Shown here one piece after another: positions 17,050 to 24,761 of a DNA stretch of 64,000 nucleotides (position 1 is its first letter; each line of letters starts with the position of its first letter). The translations under genes and the position numbers were made by a program. The DNA comes from Planctomycetota bacterium (GTDB lineage: Bacteria > Planctomycetota > UBA1135 > JADKAF01): the NCBI GenBank assembly GCA_016719295.1, contig JADKAF010000001.1, forward strand, positions 5,952,001-6,016,000. Direction: 5' to 3'. The notes beneath the pieces were generated by a model. The model was not told the DNA's origin and did no database searches. It worked only from the letters and a program-made list of their open reading frames with translations.

Positions 17050-18069
17050 TCAGGCTCGCGGCGCGTCGAGGACCGCGGCATAGCGCGCGAGGAGATCGAC
17101 CAGGCGGTTCGCGTAGCCCCACTCGTTGTCGTACCAGGCGAGCACCTTCAGGAGGACGCCGTCCGTCACGTGGGTGCAGCCGGCGTCGACGATGGCGCTC
17201 CGTGGATCGCCGGCGAAGTCGCTGGAGACCAAGGGCCGCGTCTCGTAGCCGAGGATGCCCTGGAGCGGGGTCGTACGCGCGGCGCGCTCGAAGAGGGCAT
17301 TCACTTCCTCGCGCGTCGTCGGGCGCTGCACCTGCACGACCGCGTCGACGAGCGAGGCGTTCATCACGGGAGCGCGCACCGCGAGGCTGTGCAGCTTGCC
17401 GGCCAGCTCGGGCAGGATCAGCGCGACCGCGGTGGCCGAGCCGGTCGAGGTGGGGATCAGGTTCAGCTGCGTCGCGCGCGCGCGGCGCGGGTCCTCGTGC
17501 GGCGCATCGAGCACGCGCTGCGTGTTCGTCGGGTCGTGGATCGTGGTGACGCTCGCGCGCACGATGCCGAGGCCGCCCAGCAGCACGCGCAGCACGGGTG
17601 CGAGGCAATTCGTCGTGCAGGAGGCCGCGGTGACGATCGGCTCCGCGGCGAAGTCGACGCCCTGATCGTTCACGCCGACGACGAGGTTCGGCACGCCGTC
17701 CTTCACCGGAGCGGAGACGACGATCTTCCGCGCGCCCTGCGCGAGGTGGGGGAGCAGCTTCTCCTTCGTCTTCCACTTGCCGCTGCACTCGAGCACGCAG
17801 TCGACGCCGAGCTCGCGCCAGGGGATCGCGCTCGGCGCAGCGTGCCGAGTGAGCTGCAGCGGTCGACCGCCGACGAGCAGGTGCTCCTCGCGCGCTTCGA
17901 CCGGCTGCGCGAAGCGCCGATGGATCGAGTCGAACTCGAGGATCGTGGCCAGCGCCTCGCTCGTCCCGTGCGGCTCGTTCACCGCGACGAACTCGAGGCC
18001 CGCTCGTCCCCAGCCCGCGCGCAGCGCGAGCCGGCCCATGCGGCCGAAGCCGTTGATGCCGATCCTCAT
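17050..18069 (-). CDS. gap: Ars-operon glyceraldehyde-3-phosphate dehydrogenase
   Basis: A 339-residue GAPDH of normal length. It has the Rossmann motif GINGFGRMGR at residues 4-13, the catalytic ASCTTNC with Cys151, and the family C-terminal signature YDNEWGYANR. It lies between the ArsR-ArsC gene (four bases upstream) and arsJ (six bases downstream). From that context I infer that this copy serves arsenate resistance by forming 1-arseno-3-phosphoglycerate rather than, or as well as, running glycolysis. A housekeeping GAPDH would be expected elsewhere in the genome. Enzymatically it should still accept phosphate. Confidence 0.9.
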   Translation of the reverse strand: MRIGINGFGRMGRLALRAGWGRAGLEFVAVNEPHGTSEALATILEFDSIHRRFAQPVEAREEHLLVGGRPLQLTRHAAPSAIPWRELGVDCVLECSGKWKTKEKLLPHLAQGARKIVVSAPVKDGVPNLVVGVNDQGVDFAAEPIVTAASCTTNCLAPVLRVLLGGLGIVRASVTTIHDPTNTQRVLDAPHEDPRRARATQLNLIPTSTGSATAVALILPELAGKLHSLAVRAPVMNASLVDAVVQVQRPTTREEVNALFERAARTTPLQGILGYETRPLVSSDFAGDPRSAIVDAGCTHVTDGVLLKVLAWYDNEWGYANRLVDLLARYAAVLDAPRA

Positions 18070-18073
18070 CGCG

Positions 18074-18853
18074 TCAGTTCTCCTCGATCCAGGTGTGCAG
18101 GCGGGTGCGGAGCTCGTCGCGGGTCGCGCGGAACGCGGCGAGCTGCGTCTCCTTGGAGCCCCGCACCGCGGCGGGGTCCGCGAGCGGCCAGAGCTCGAGC
18201 CGCCCTGCAGAAGGCGCGAGCTCCTCCGCGCGCTCGGCAGCGCTCGGGCAGACGACGATCACGCGATGCAGCGCGCGCTTGCCGAGCAGCTCGGAGAGGT
18301 CCTTCGAGCGGAGACCGCGCGCGTCGATGCCTTCTTCGCGCAAGACCGCGCGCGTCAGCGGATGCAAGGTGCCCGGACGCAGCCCTGCGCTCTGCGCTTC
18401 GAAGCGCTCGCCGCCGAGGTGACGGAGCAGGGCCTCGGCGAGCGGCGAGCGCGCGCGGTTCTCGGTGCAGACGAAGAGGACCAGCTCGCGCGCCGCGCTC
18501 GTCGCGGCGACCGCTGCTTGCTGCGCGGCCACCCGCTCCAGAGGATCGGGGGCGAGCGCGCGGCGCCCCTGCGCGCACTCCTCGCCGAGGAACCAGTGCA
18601 GCGCGCGCCAGGTGTCGGTTCGCAGCGCATAGCGGAGCTCGCGGCCGTGGCGCTCGACCGAGACCAGCTGGGCGACGAGCAGGCGCTGGAGGTGAAAGCT
18701 CAGCGTGGGCGCCGGGATGCCCAGGGCCTCGGCCAGCTCGCCGGCCCGGAGCGCCCGGGGGGCGAGCCGCGCGAGCAGGCGCACGAGCTCCAGTCGCGCG
18801 GGCTGGGCCAGGGCGCCGAGCACGGTCACGGCGGCGAATGTTTCCATCGCCAT
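18074..18853 (-). CDS. ArsR-type repressor fused to a low-molecular-weight-phosphatase-like ArsC domain
   Basis: Residues ~5-90 form a winged helix of the ArsR family (ALAQPARLELVRLLARL, TLSFHLQRLLVAQLV, VERHGRELRYAL). Residues ~122-259 form a low-molecular-weight phosphatase/arsenate reductase domain with the P-loop CTENRARS (Cys129, Arg135) and the general-acid DP near residue 226. Two oddities stand out. The HTH domain lacks the CxC pair used by classical ArsR to bind arsenite; its only cysteine is Cys93, near the domain end. The reductase domain keeps one candidate resolving cysteine (Cys202), but the position seven residues later is Ala rather than Cys. The fusion heads the operon with GAPDH and ArsJ. 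Start may be either of two ATGs two codons apart. Confidence 0.87.
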   Translation of the reverse strand: MAMETFAAVTVLGALAQPARLELVRLLARLAPRALRAGELAEALGIPAPTLSFHLQRLLVAQLVSVERHGRELRYALRTDTWRALHWFLGEECAQGRRALAPDPLERVAAQQAAVAATSAARELVLFVCTENRARSPLAEALLRHLGGERFEAQSAGLRPGTLHPLTRAVLREEGIDARGLRSKDLSELLGKRALHRVIVVCPSAAERAEELAPSAGRLELWPLADPAAVRGSKETQLAAFRATRDELRTRLHTWIEEN

Positions 18854-18866
18854 CGAAATATCATGG
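18846..18866. promoter_or_regulatory. Candidate ArsR-family operator overlapping the arsRC start
   Basis: An imperfect dyad, CCATCGAAATATCATGG, spans 18850-18866 and overlaps the first start codon of the ArsR-ArsC gene. Its AT-rich core stands out in a very GC-rich region and resembles operators of other ArsR-type repressors. A GATATT hexamer lies four bases upstream of that ATG on the coding strand and no Shine-Dalgarno is visible, so the transcript might be leaderless, beginning near the second ATG. Binding is inferred only. Confidence 0.4.
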
Positions 18867-19042
18867 CGCCCGGGGAGCGCGCACCCGCCGCGGCGGAACT
18901 CTCGGATGCTTCACGCGGGAGCGGGGAGGGACGGAGGGCCGTCTCCCCAGAATCTCCGTCACACGCGCCGCGAGTTCCGGCTTCAGAGGGCGCCCGCGAC
19001 TCCGCGGGGCATCGACGATCCCTCCGGAAACCGACTACCGCC

Positions 19043-21175
19043 ATGAAGCAGCTCCTCCTCCGCGCCCTCCTGGGCCTCCTCGCGCTACCTGCCGTCGCCG
19101 CGGCTCAGGTCGAGGACGACCGCGAGAACGACACTCCGACCGGGACCTACTGGAACCGCGGGGTCACCGAAGCCCAGATCAACACCCTGGTCGGCCAGGG
19201 CTGGCGCCTGACGAACATCGCCATCGACAGCACGAGCCCGTCCTACACCTTCACCGTGACCATGGTGCCGAACTCGGGCGCCTACGCGATCTCAACCTGG
19301 TGGTACTACGGCATCACCTCGACGACGCTCGGCAACCTGCTCACGCAGAACGGCGCGCGCTTGACCGACCTCGAGGTCGTCGACAACGGCTCGGGCTCGG
19401 CGCGCTTCACCTGCATCATGGTCTCGAACACGGGGGTCAACGCGAAGAGCTGGGGCTACGTGTTCAACACCACGACGACGGCGATCACCAACTTCACCAA
19501 CGCGGGGAACCGCATCGTCGACCTCGAGCAGTACACGCTGAACGGCAACACCTACTACGCCGCGGTCGGCATCGCCAACACCGGGCGCGATGCTCGCGGC
19601 TGGTGGTACTACTACGGCATCAGCCAGGGCACGCTGAACTCGCTCCTGAGCTCCAACAATGGGCGCATCTACGATCTCGATCGCGTGTCGGGGGGCTACA
19701 ACGTGGTGATGCTGGCGCAGGGCTCGCAGAAGAACTGGCGCTTCTACGGCATCGACGAGCAAGCGGTCACCGACCAGCTCTCCCAGATCGGCGCGCGCGC
19801 GATCGACATCGAGCGCTACTTCACGCTGAGCGGTTACCGCTACGACGTGGTGATGATCAACAACAGCAACGCGCTCTCGACGCGGATCAGCGAGATCATC
19901 CGCGGCGGAACCACCGGCTGGGGCGGCGTGTACTTCAAGCGCGCAAACGGATCGGTCCTCGGCTACATCAACGGCGATCGCCCGCACGAGCCCGCCAGCA
20001 CGCTGAAGACGCTGCACCTCTTGCAAGCGATGCGCTCCGTACAGCTCAACACCGTCGAGCTCAGCGACATCTACCGCACGTACACCGTCGGCGGACCGGA
20101 TAGCTGCCCGAGCGGCTCGGGCTCCTACACCGACGAGAGCCTGGAGTCCGCTCTCGCCCAGATGATGGATCGCTCGGACAACACCCGCACTCGCACCATC
20201 ACCGACAACTTCGGCGGCTTCTCCGGGCTCAACAGCCGCGCCGCGGCGCTGGGAATGACGTCGACCGATGTCAATCACCACATCGGCTGCGGCACGCCGG
20301 CGAATGTCACCACGCTGCGCGACATCGCGCATCTGCACGAGCAGGTCGTGAACGGCTACCTCGGCGCCGAGCGCGACAACTTCTACCGCTTGATGCGCCA
20401 GGACTACGTGAACGGCGGCTACGCCTTCGGCGAGCTGTGGCCGGTGATGCAGGCCGAAGCGACCGCGGCGGGACTGAACTCCACGCAGTTCAGCGCTTTC
20501 CGCAACGACTTCCTGATCGCCTTCAAGAAGGGCGGCTACGGGGTGAACGGCCTCTTCTATCGCTGCTGGGGTGGCTATGTGCGCATCCCCTTCTACGCGA
20601 ACGGCGGCATCGATCTGCGCGAGTACATGGTCGGCTCCTTCGTCTCCGACGCGACCAACGAGACCAACGCGGTCAACACCTGCAACCTCGCCGCGGCCGA
20701 AGTGCTGCGCGATGAGCTCCGAACGGCGCTGCGCACCTACCGCGGGTACGTCCCGGGCGAGTTCACCCGCTTCGGCTCCGCCTGCGCCGGATCGAACGGC
20801 ACGCCGGACCTCGATGCCACGGGCACGCCCGAGATCGGTCAGCGCTTCGTCTACCGCATCACCAGCGTCCCGCGCAGCACCCCGGTCGTGTTGCACCTGG
20901 GGGTCTCGACCACGAGCTGGAGCGGGATTCCGCTGCCCTTCCACCTCAGCGCGCTCGGCGCTACCGGCTGCTACCTCCGCACGGATGTGGTCGTCAGCGC
21001 CACGCTGAGCTCGGGGATCCTCGGCAGCACGAGCTTCGGCATCGACATCCCGATCGATCCGCTGCTCATCGGCAACCAAGTGGTCGCGCAGGCGCTGGCC
21101 TTCGATCCGGCGGCGAATCGCCTGGGCCTCACGACGACCAACGGTCTGGTGGTGGGGATCGGCGGACGGCCCTGA
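19043..21175 (+). CDS. Secreted tandem-repeat domain (BTRD1-like) fused to a class A serine-hydrolase domain
   Basis: The start at 19043 gives a signal peptide (residues 1-22, AVAAAQ); the long open frame upstream runs antisense to the ars genes and is discarded. Residues ~35-300 hold about five ~50-residue repeats of the form NGARLTDLEVV...FTCIMVSNTG...WWYYYGIS, resembling bacterial tandem repeat domain 1. Residues ~305-560 look like a class A penicillin-recognising domain: STLK near residue 318, SDN near 378 and KGG near 496, with spacing close to beta-lactamases. The C-terminal ~130 residues are the module shared with other exported proteins here. Fungal polyglycine hydrolases pair a similar repeat domain with a serine hydrolase, so a secreted peptidase is plausible. 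Loss of Thr in KTG argues against drug hydrolysis. Confidence 0.75.
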   Translation: MKQLLLRALLGLLALPAVAAAQVEDDRENDTPTGTYWNRGVTEAQINTLVGQGWRLTNIAIDSTSPSYTFTVTMVPNSGAYAISTWWYYGITSTTLGNLLTQNGARLTDLEVVDNGSGSARFTCIMVSNTGVNAKSWGYVFNTTTTAITNFTNAGNRIVDLEQYTLNGNTYYAAVGIANTGRDARGWWYYYGISQGTLNSLLSSNNGRIYDLDRVSGGYNVVMLAQGSQKNWRFYGIDEQAVTDQLSQIGARAIDIERYFTLSGYRYDVVMINNSNALSTRISEIIRGGTTGWGGVYFKRANGSVLGYINGDRPHEPASTLKTLHLLQAMRSVQLNTVELSDIYRTYTVGGPDSCPSGSGSYTDESLESALAQMMDRSDNTRTRTITDNFGGFSGLNSRAAALGMTSTDVNHHIGCGTPANVTTLRDIAHLHEQVVNGYLGAERDNFYRLMRQDYVNGGYAFGELWPVMQAEATAAGLNSTQFSAFRNDFLIAFKKGGYGVNGLFYRCWGGYVRIPFYANGGIDLREYMVGSFVSDATNETNAVNTCNLAAAEVLRDELRTALRTYRGYVPGEFTRFGSACAGSNGTPDLDATGTPEIGQRFVYRITSVPRSTPVVLHLGVSTTSWSGIPLPFHLSALGATGCYLRTDVVVSATLSSGILGSTSFGIDIPIDPLLIGNQVVAQALAFDPAANRLGLTTTNGLVVGIGGRP

Positions 21176-21202
21176 GCTCCCGCCGAGCGCAGGACGAGAG
21201 CA

Positions 21203-21240
21203 GCGGGGCGAGCGCGTGCGCTCGCCCCGCGCCCTTTTCC
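21203..21240 (+). terminator. Rho-independent-type terminator
   Basis: A perfect 12-base-pair stem (21203-21214 with 21219-21230), a four-base loop and a short T-run (TTTT at 21235-21238), placed 27 bases after the stop of the repeat/serine-hydrolase gene and before a convergent gene. It is one of the few classical terminators in the window. Confidence 0.75.
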
Positions 21241-21265
21241 CACGCTCCTTCGATGCTCGCGGCGG

Positions 21266-22540
21266 CTACGGCAACCGGAGCTGCTGCACGCCGTTCGCGG
21301 GAGCGAGCTCGAGCGCGCGCTCGAGCTCGCCGCAGCGCACGCGATAGCTGCCCGCGGCGAGCTCGCGCGCTTCGATCGCGGGCAGCGTCCAGCTCGCGAG
21401 GATCTGCGAACCGCTCGCGCCCTCGAGCAGCAGCACCGGCTGCGTCGGATAGGCGAGGACGTGCAGCTCGCAGCGCACGCGCGGGCGCGCAGGCGCCGCC
21501 TCGGCGGCGGCCGCAGGCTCGAGCGCGATCGCGTCGAGCTCGAGCTCGACGCCGGGCTGGAGCTGCAGGGTGCGCGTGGCGGCGACGTAGCCCGGCGCTT
21601 CGACGCGCAGCGCGAGCGCGCCGGCGGGGAGCTCGTTCGCGGCGAAGCTCCCTTGCGCGTCCTTCGCGGAGATGCGCCGGATGCCGAAATCGTGCTGCAG
21701 GAGGAGCTCCGCGCGGGCGAGCCCTTTCTGCGTCCGCGCATCGACGACGCGCAGGACGAGGCGCGCGGCCTCTCCGCGATCGAAGAGCGCGGGATCGACG
21801 GCGAACGCGAGCTTTTGCCCCGCGCGGGCGACGGGCTGCTCGCCGAGGCCGAGCTCGCCCCAGAAGAGCTTCGCCGTCGTGGGCAAGGGGACGCGTACCA
21901 CGCATTCCGCGCGCAGCGCGAGCGGCGTCTTCGTCCCGCCGCAGTCGAGCGCGAGGCCGAGCCCGCCCAAGCCTTCGCTCGCGCGCCAGCCGTACCGCGA
22001 AGGGCCGAGAGCGCCGAGCAGAGGCGCGCCGGCCGTCGTCAGCACCTCGATCGGCAGCACGGGCAAGAAGCTCGGCTCGAGATCGAGCACCTGCTCGCGC
22101 TCGCCCTCGCGGAGGCGCAGCAGCTCCTCGTAGGGCGCGGCCCACGGCGAGGCGAAGCAGGCGCGATACTCGCCGGGCGCGAGCTCCAGGCGATAGCTCG
22201 CGTCGGAGGGATCGAGCGCCGCGAGATGCAGCGTTCCGTCCGGCGCGCGAAAGGCGAGCACGGCGTCGCGAAGCTCGCCGCCCGCGATCGCGCCGCGCAC
22301 CGTGCAGAGCCCGCTCCGCGCGGACTCGGCGCGGCGCTCCGGCTCCGGGCTCGGCGCGCGCTCGCGTTCGCGCTGCGTCGTGAGCGCTTCGGTCGCCGGC
22401 GTCGCGAGCGGTGCGGGGGGTGCCAGCTCGCGCGAGGACGGGGCGAGCTCGCTCGGCCCGGCGCCTGCGCCATCGAGCAGCACCCAGGCGAGCGCGGCGA
22501 GCAAGGTCAGTGCGGCGAGCAGAGCAGCGAAGGGCTTCAT
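21266..22540 (-). CDS. Membrane-anchored carboxypeptidase-regulatory-like protein
   Basis: A 424-residue protein with an N-terminal hydrophobic anchor (residues ~4-24, AALLAALTLLAALAWVLL) and a Pro/Glu/Arg-rich spacer. Beta-sandwich units follow, including GEYRACFASPWAAPYEELL and GALALRVEAPGYVAATRTL, the usual pattern of a carboxypeptidase regulatory-like domain. No catalytic motif is visible. Its ATG overlaps the TGA of the upstream LanC-like gene (ATGA at 22537-22540), so translation is probably coupled and the two proteins may act together at the envelope. Same architecture as the larger protein at 9590-12100. Confidence 0.7.
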   Translation of the reverse strand: MKPFAALLAALTLLAALAWVLLDGAGAGPSELAPSSRELAPPAPLATPATEALTTQRERERAPSPEPERRAESARSGLCTVRGAIAGGELRDAVLAFRAPDGTLHLAALDPSDASYRLELAPGEYRACFASPWAAPYEELLRLREGEREQVLDLEPSFLPVLPIEVLTTAGAPLLGALGPSRYGWRASEGLGGLGLALDCGGTKTPLALRAECVVRVPLPTTAKLFWGELGLGEQPVARAGQKLAFAVDPALFDRGEAARLVLRVVDARTQKGLARAELLLQHDFGIRRISAKDAQGSFAANELPAGALALRVEAPGYVAATRTLQLQPGVELELDAIALEPAAAAEAAPARPRVRCELHVLAYPTQPVLLLEGASGSQILASWTLPAIEARELAAGSYRVRCGELERALELAPANGVQQLRLP

Positions 22541-23856
22541 CGCGGGAGGGCGGTGATCTCGTCGGGGAAGCGCACGCGGATCGCGCGACCTTGCAGAGCC
22601 GCTTCGCAGCGCAGCAGCGCGAGCCCGATGCCCGCAGCGCCTTGCATCAACCCGACCTGGGCGCGGAGCTCCTGCGGCCGCGCGCGATGCTCGGCCTGCT
22701 TCCAGCGCATCCCGGCCTCGTCGCGGGTCGCACGGGCGAGGAGATCCGCGAGCACGCGCTCGGCCAGCGCGCGATCGCTCGCCTCGGGCGCTCGCTCCGC
22801 GCGCGCGAGCAGGAACTCGAGCACGCCCGCGTGGCCGCAGCAGCGCGAGACGTTGCCCCAGAAGCCCGCGCTCGTCTGCGGCGGAGCGAGCTCGCGCAGC
22901 CCGCAGGCCAAGCGCTGCTCGCTAGCGGCCCAGTGCTCTGCTCCCCGCAGCAGGGCTAGGCGCGCGAAGAACGGCGCCGTGCCCGTCGGTCCGTGGCACC
23001 AGCCGACGTAGAGCAGCTTCTCGTTGCCGGGGGAGCTGTGATGCACGGCGAGGCCGTGCTCGCCGATCGGCTGCGCGATCGCGGCGAGATAGCGCGCGCC
23101 GCGCTCGGCGGCCTGCGTGAAGCGCTCCTCCTCGCACACGCGTCCGAGCTCGAGCAGGAACGCCGCGATGCCCGCCGTGCCGTGCGAGAAGTTCGGATAC
23201 TCGCGCGGCGAGCCGAGGGCAGGTCGCCAACGCAGCCCCGCTTCCTGCTCCTCCGCCGCGTCGAGCAGCGTCTCGCCCGCGCCGCGCGCGCCGCGCAGCG
23301 CTTGCTCTATCCCGAGCTCGCGGTGCAGCGCGAGCAGCGCGAAGCCGATGCCCGCCGCGCCGTCGATCACGTCGAGGCTCGCGCTCCAGGAGAGCTGAGC
23401 GTCCTTCGTCTGCGCGCGCCCCAGCAGCGTCTGTACATCCGCGCGCGCGAGTTCCGCCTCCCCCGCGAGGGCGCGCGTCCAGGCGACACCGGCGAGCCCG
23501 GTATAGAGGCCCGACGATTCCCCCGCGCGGAGCCCCCGCGCGATCGCGCGCGCGCGCTCCTCCGCGGCGGCGTCCTTCCGCGCCGCGGCGAGCTCGATCC
23601 AGAACGGCACCAAGCCCGCGGCACCCGCGTAGAGCTCGCTCGTCTGCGGTAGCTCTTCCGACGCGATCCAACGGCTGGTCTCGTCGATGGCGCGCGTGAG
23701 CGCCTCGAGTTGGGAGGCGAAGGGCGCTTCCGCCGTAGAGGCCGGCGGAGGATCCGCGATCTGCGCGCGAGCCCCGGCCGGCACCGTCAGCAGCGCGGCG
23801 ATCGCGATCGCGCTGAGGTGAAGCTCGGGCCACGAGGTGCAGGCTGCGCGAAGCAT
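22537..23856 (-). CDS. Exported LanC-like protein
   Basis: I start it at the ATG complementary to 23854-23856, giving 439 residues with a signal peptide (LSAIAIAALLTVPAGARAQ); the open frame upstream is not needed. The product has the seven-fold helical repeat signature of lanthionine synthetase C-like proteins: GLYTGLAGVAW, IDGAAGIGFALLALH, FSHGTAGIAAFLLEL, GLMQGAAGIGLALL. The zinc site appears intact, with GWCHGPTG near residue 284 and CCGHAGV near 335. An export signal is unexpected for LanC enzymes, which act in the cytoplasm on peptide precursors. No lantibiotic dehydratase or precursor is nearby, so a role in lanthipeptide synthesis is not supported. It may bind or modify thiol peptides in the envelope. 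Confidence 0.8.
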   Translation of the reverse strand: MLRAACTSWPELHLSAIAIAALLTVPAGARAQIADPPPASTAEAPFASQLEALTRAIDETSRWIASEELPQTSELYAGAAGLVPFWIELAAARKDAAAEERARAIARGLRAGESSGLYTGLAGVAWTRALAGEAELARADVQTLLGRAQTKDAQLSWSASLDVIDGAAGIGFALLALHRELGIEQALRGARGAGETLLDAAEEQEAGLRWRPALGSPREYPNFSHGTAGIAAFLLELGRVCEEERFTQAAERGARYLAAIAQPIGEHGLAVHHSSPGNEKLLYVGWCHGPTGTAPFFARLALLRGAEHWAASEQRLACGLRELAPPQTSAGFWGNVSRCCGHAGVLEFLLARAERAPEASDRALAERVLADLLARATRDEAGMRWKQAEHRARPQELRAQVGLMQGAAGIGLALLRCEAALQGRAIRVRFPDEITALPR

Positions 23857-24263
23857 GCGGCGATCATCTTCGCGCGCTGCCGCACCGAGAAGAGCGGGTT
23901 GGCGTTCGCTGCCGATTCGCCGCTCGAGCCCCGCGCTCCGCATGGCCGAGATCCCCTTCGAGAGCGCACCTGCGCGAGCCCCCTCTGCCCGATGGCGGCG
24001 CGATGTCGGTGCCAGGAGTGCGGTGAAGAGGGCGGCGAACGCGGACGGGGCGAGCGGCCTGCCGAGAGCGGAATCGCTCGCCAGCCGCAGGCATCGGGGT
24101 GCGCGTGGGCGCGCTTCCTCGTTCCCGAGGCAAGATGTGGATCGTTCCGCCCTGCCCGCCTCCGGCCTTGGTCCCGCGCAGCTACGCTCTAGGGCCCAGC
24201 GCGCCTCCTCTCCGCCGCAGGCATCTTTCTGCTCCGTCCTGTCCCCGGCTCCCGGAGCACCCC
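23857..24263. other. 407-base divergent intergenic region
   Basis: It lies between the divergent LanC-like and CBS-domain genes. The open frames crossing it are low-complexity Arg/Ala/Ser-rich shadows and I see no RNA gene, repeat or clear promoter. It should contain the two outward promoters. Confidence 0.5.
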
Positions 24264-24761
24264 ATGCCCACCACCACACCGATGCTCGTCCGCGCGCGAG
24301 AGATCATGACGCGCAGCCCCGTGACGGTGCCCCATACCGCCACCGTCGCCGAAGCGGCGGCGCTGCTCGAGGAGGAGTCGATCCACGGCGCTCCGGTGGT
24401 GAATACCTACGGCAAGGTCATCGGGGTGGTGAGCCGCACCGATGTCGCGCGCCATCTGCGGGAGTCCTTGGACGATGCTGCGGAGGGGCCGGCGAGCTCC
24501 GTCCTCGAGGCGCTGATCTCGCGCCGTCTGGCCGAGGGTAATGAAGCCGTGGAAGGGCTCTCGGCTCCGGTCCAGGAGGCGATGAGCGAGCGGCCGGTGA
24601 CGGCGGATCCGGAGTCGACCGCAGGCGCCCTCGCGGAGCTGATGCACCGCGAGGGGATCCAGCGCGTGTTCATCGTGAGCGAAGAGCGTTTGGTCGGCGT
24701 GGTCAGCGCCTCCGACTTGATGCCCGTGCTCGTCCGCTACGAGCGGGAGAGGCGGGGGTGA
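24264..24761 (+). CDS. CBS-domain pair protein
   Basis: A 165-residue protein made of two CBS motifs: AREIMTRSPVTVPHTATVAEAAALL with GKVIGVVSRTDV (residues ~8-70), and VQEAMSERPVTADPESTAGALAELM with RLVGVVSASDLM (residues ~100-155). A GGAG nine bases upstream supports the ATG at 24264. CBS pairs form Bateman modules that bind adenosine nucleotides. As a free-standing protein it probably modulates a partner. Its TGA overlaps the possible GTG start of the receiver-histidine kinase gene, so the two are likely translated together, suggesting nucleotide or energy-state input into that kinase. Confidence 0.88.
   Translation: MPTTTPMLVRAREIMTRSPVTVPHTATVAEAAALLEEESIHGAPVVNTYGKVIGVVSRTDVARHLRESLDDAAEGPASSVLEALISRRLAEGNEAVEGLSAPVQEAMSERPVTADPESTAGALAELMHREGIQRVFIVSEERLVGVVSASDLMPVLVRYERERRG

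Noticed and set aside
16051..20103. A 1350-codon plus-strand open frame
   Set aside because: It runs antisense to the ars operon and ends out of frame inside the serine-hydrolase gene. Composition is Arg/Ala/Glu noise.
22537..24263. Lanthipeptide biosynthetic cluster around the LanC-like gene
   Set aside because: No dehydratase, precursor peptide, protease or exporter is present, and the LanC-like protein appears to be exported.
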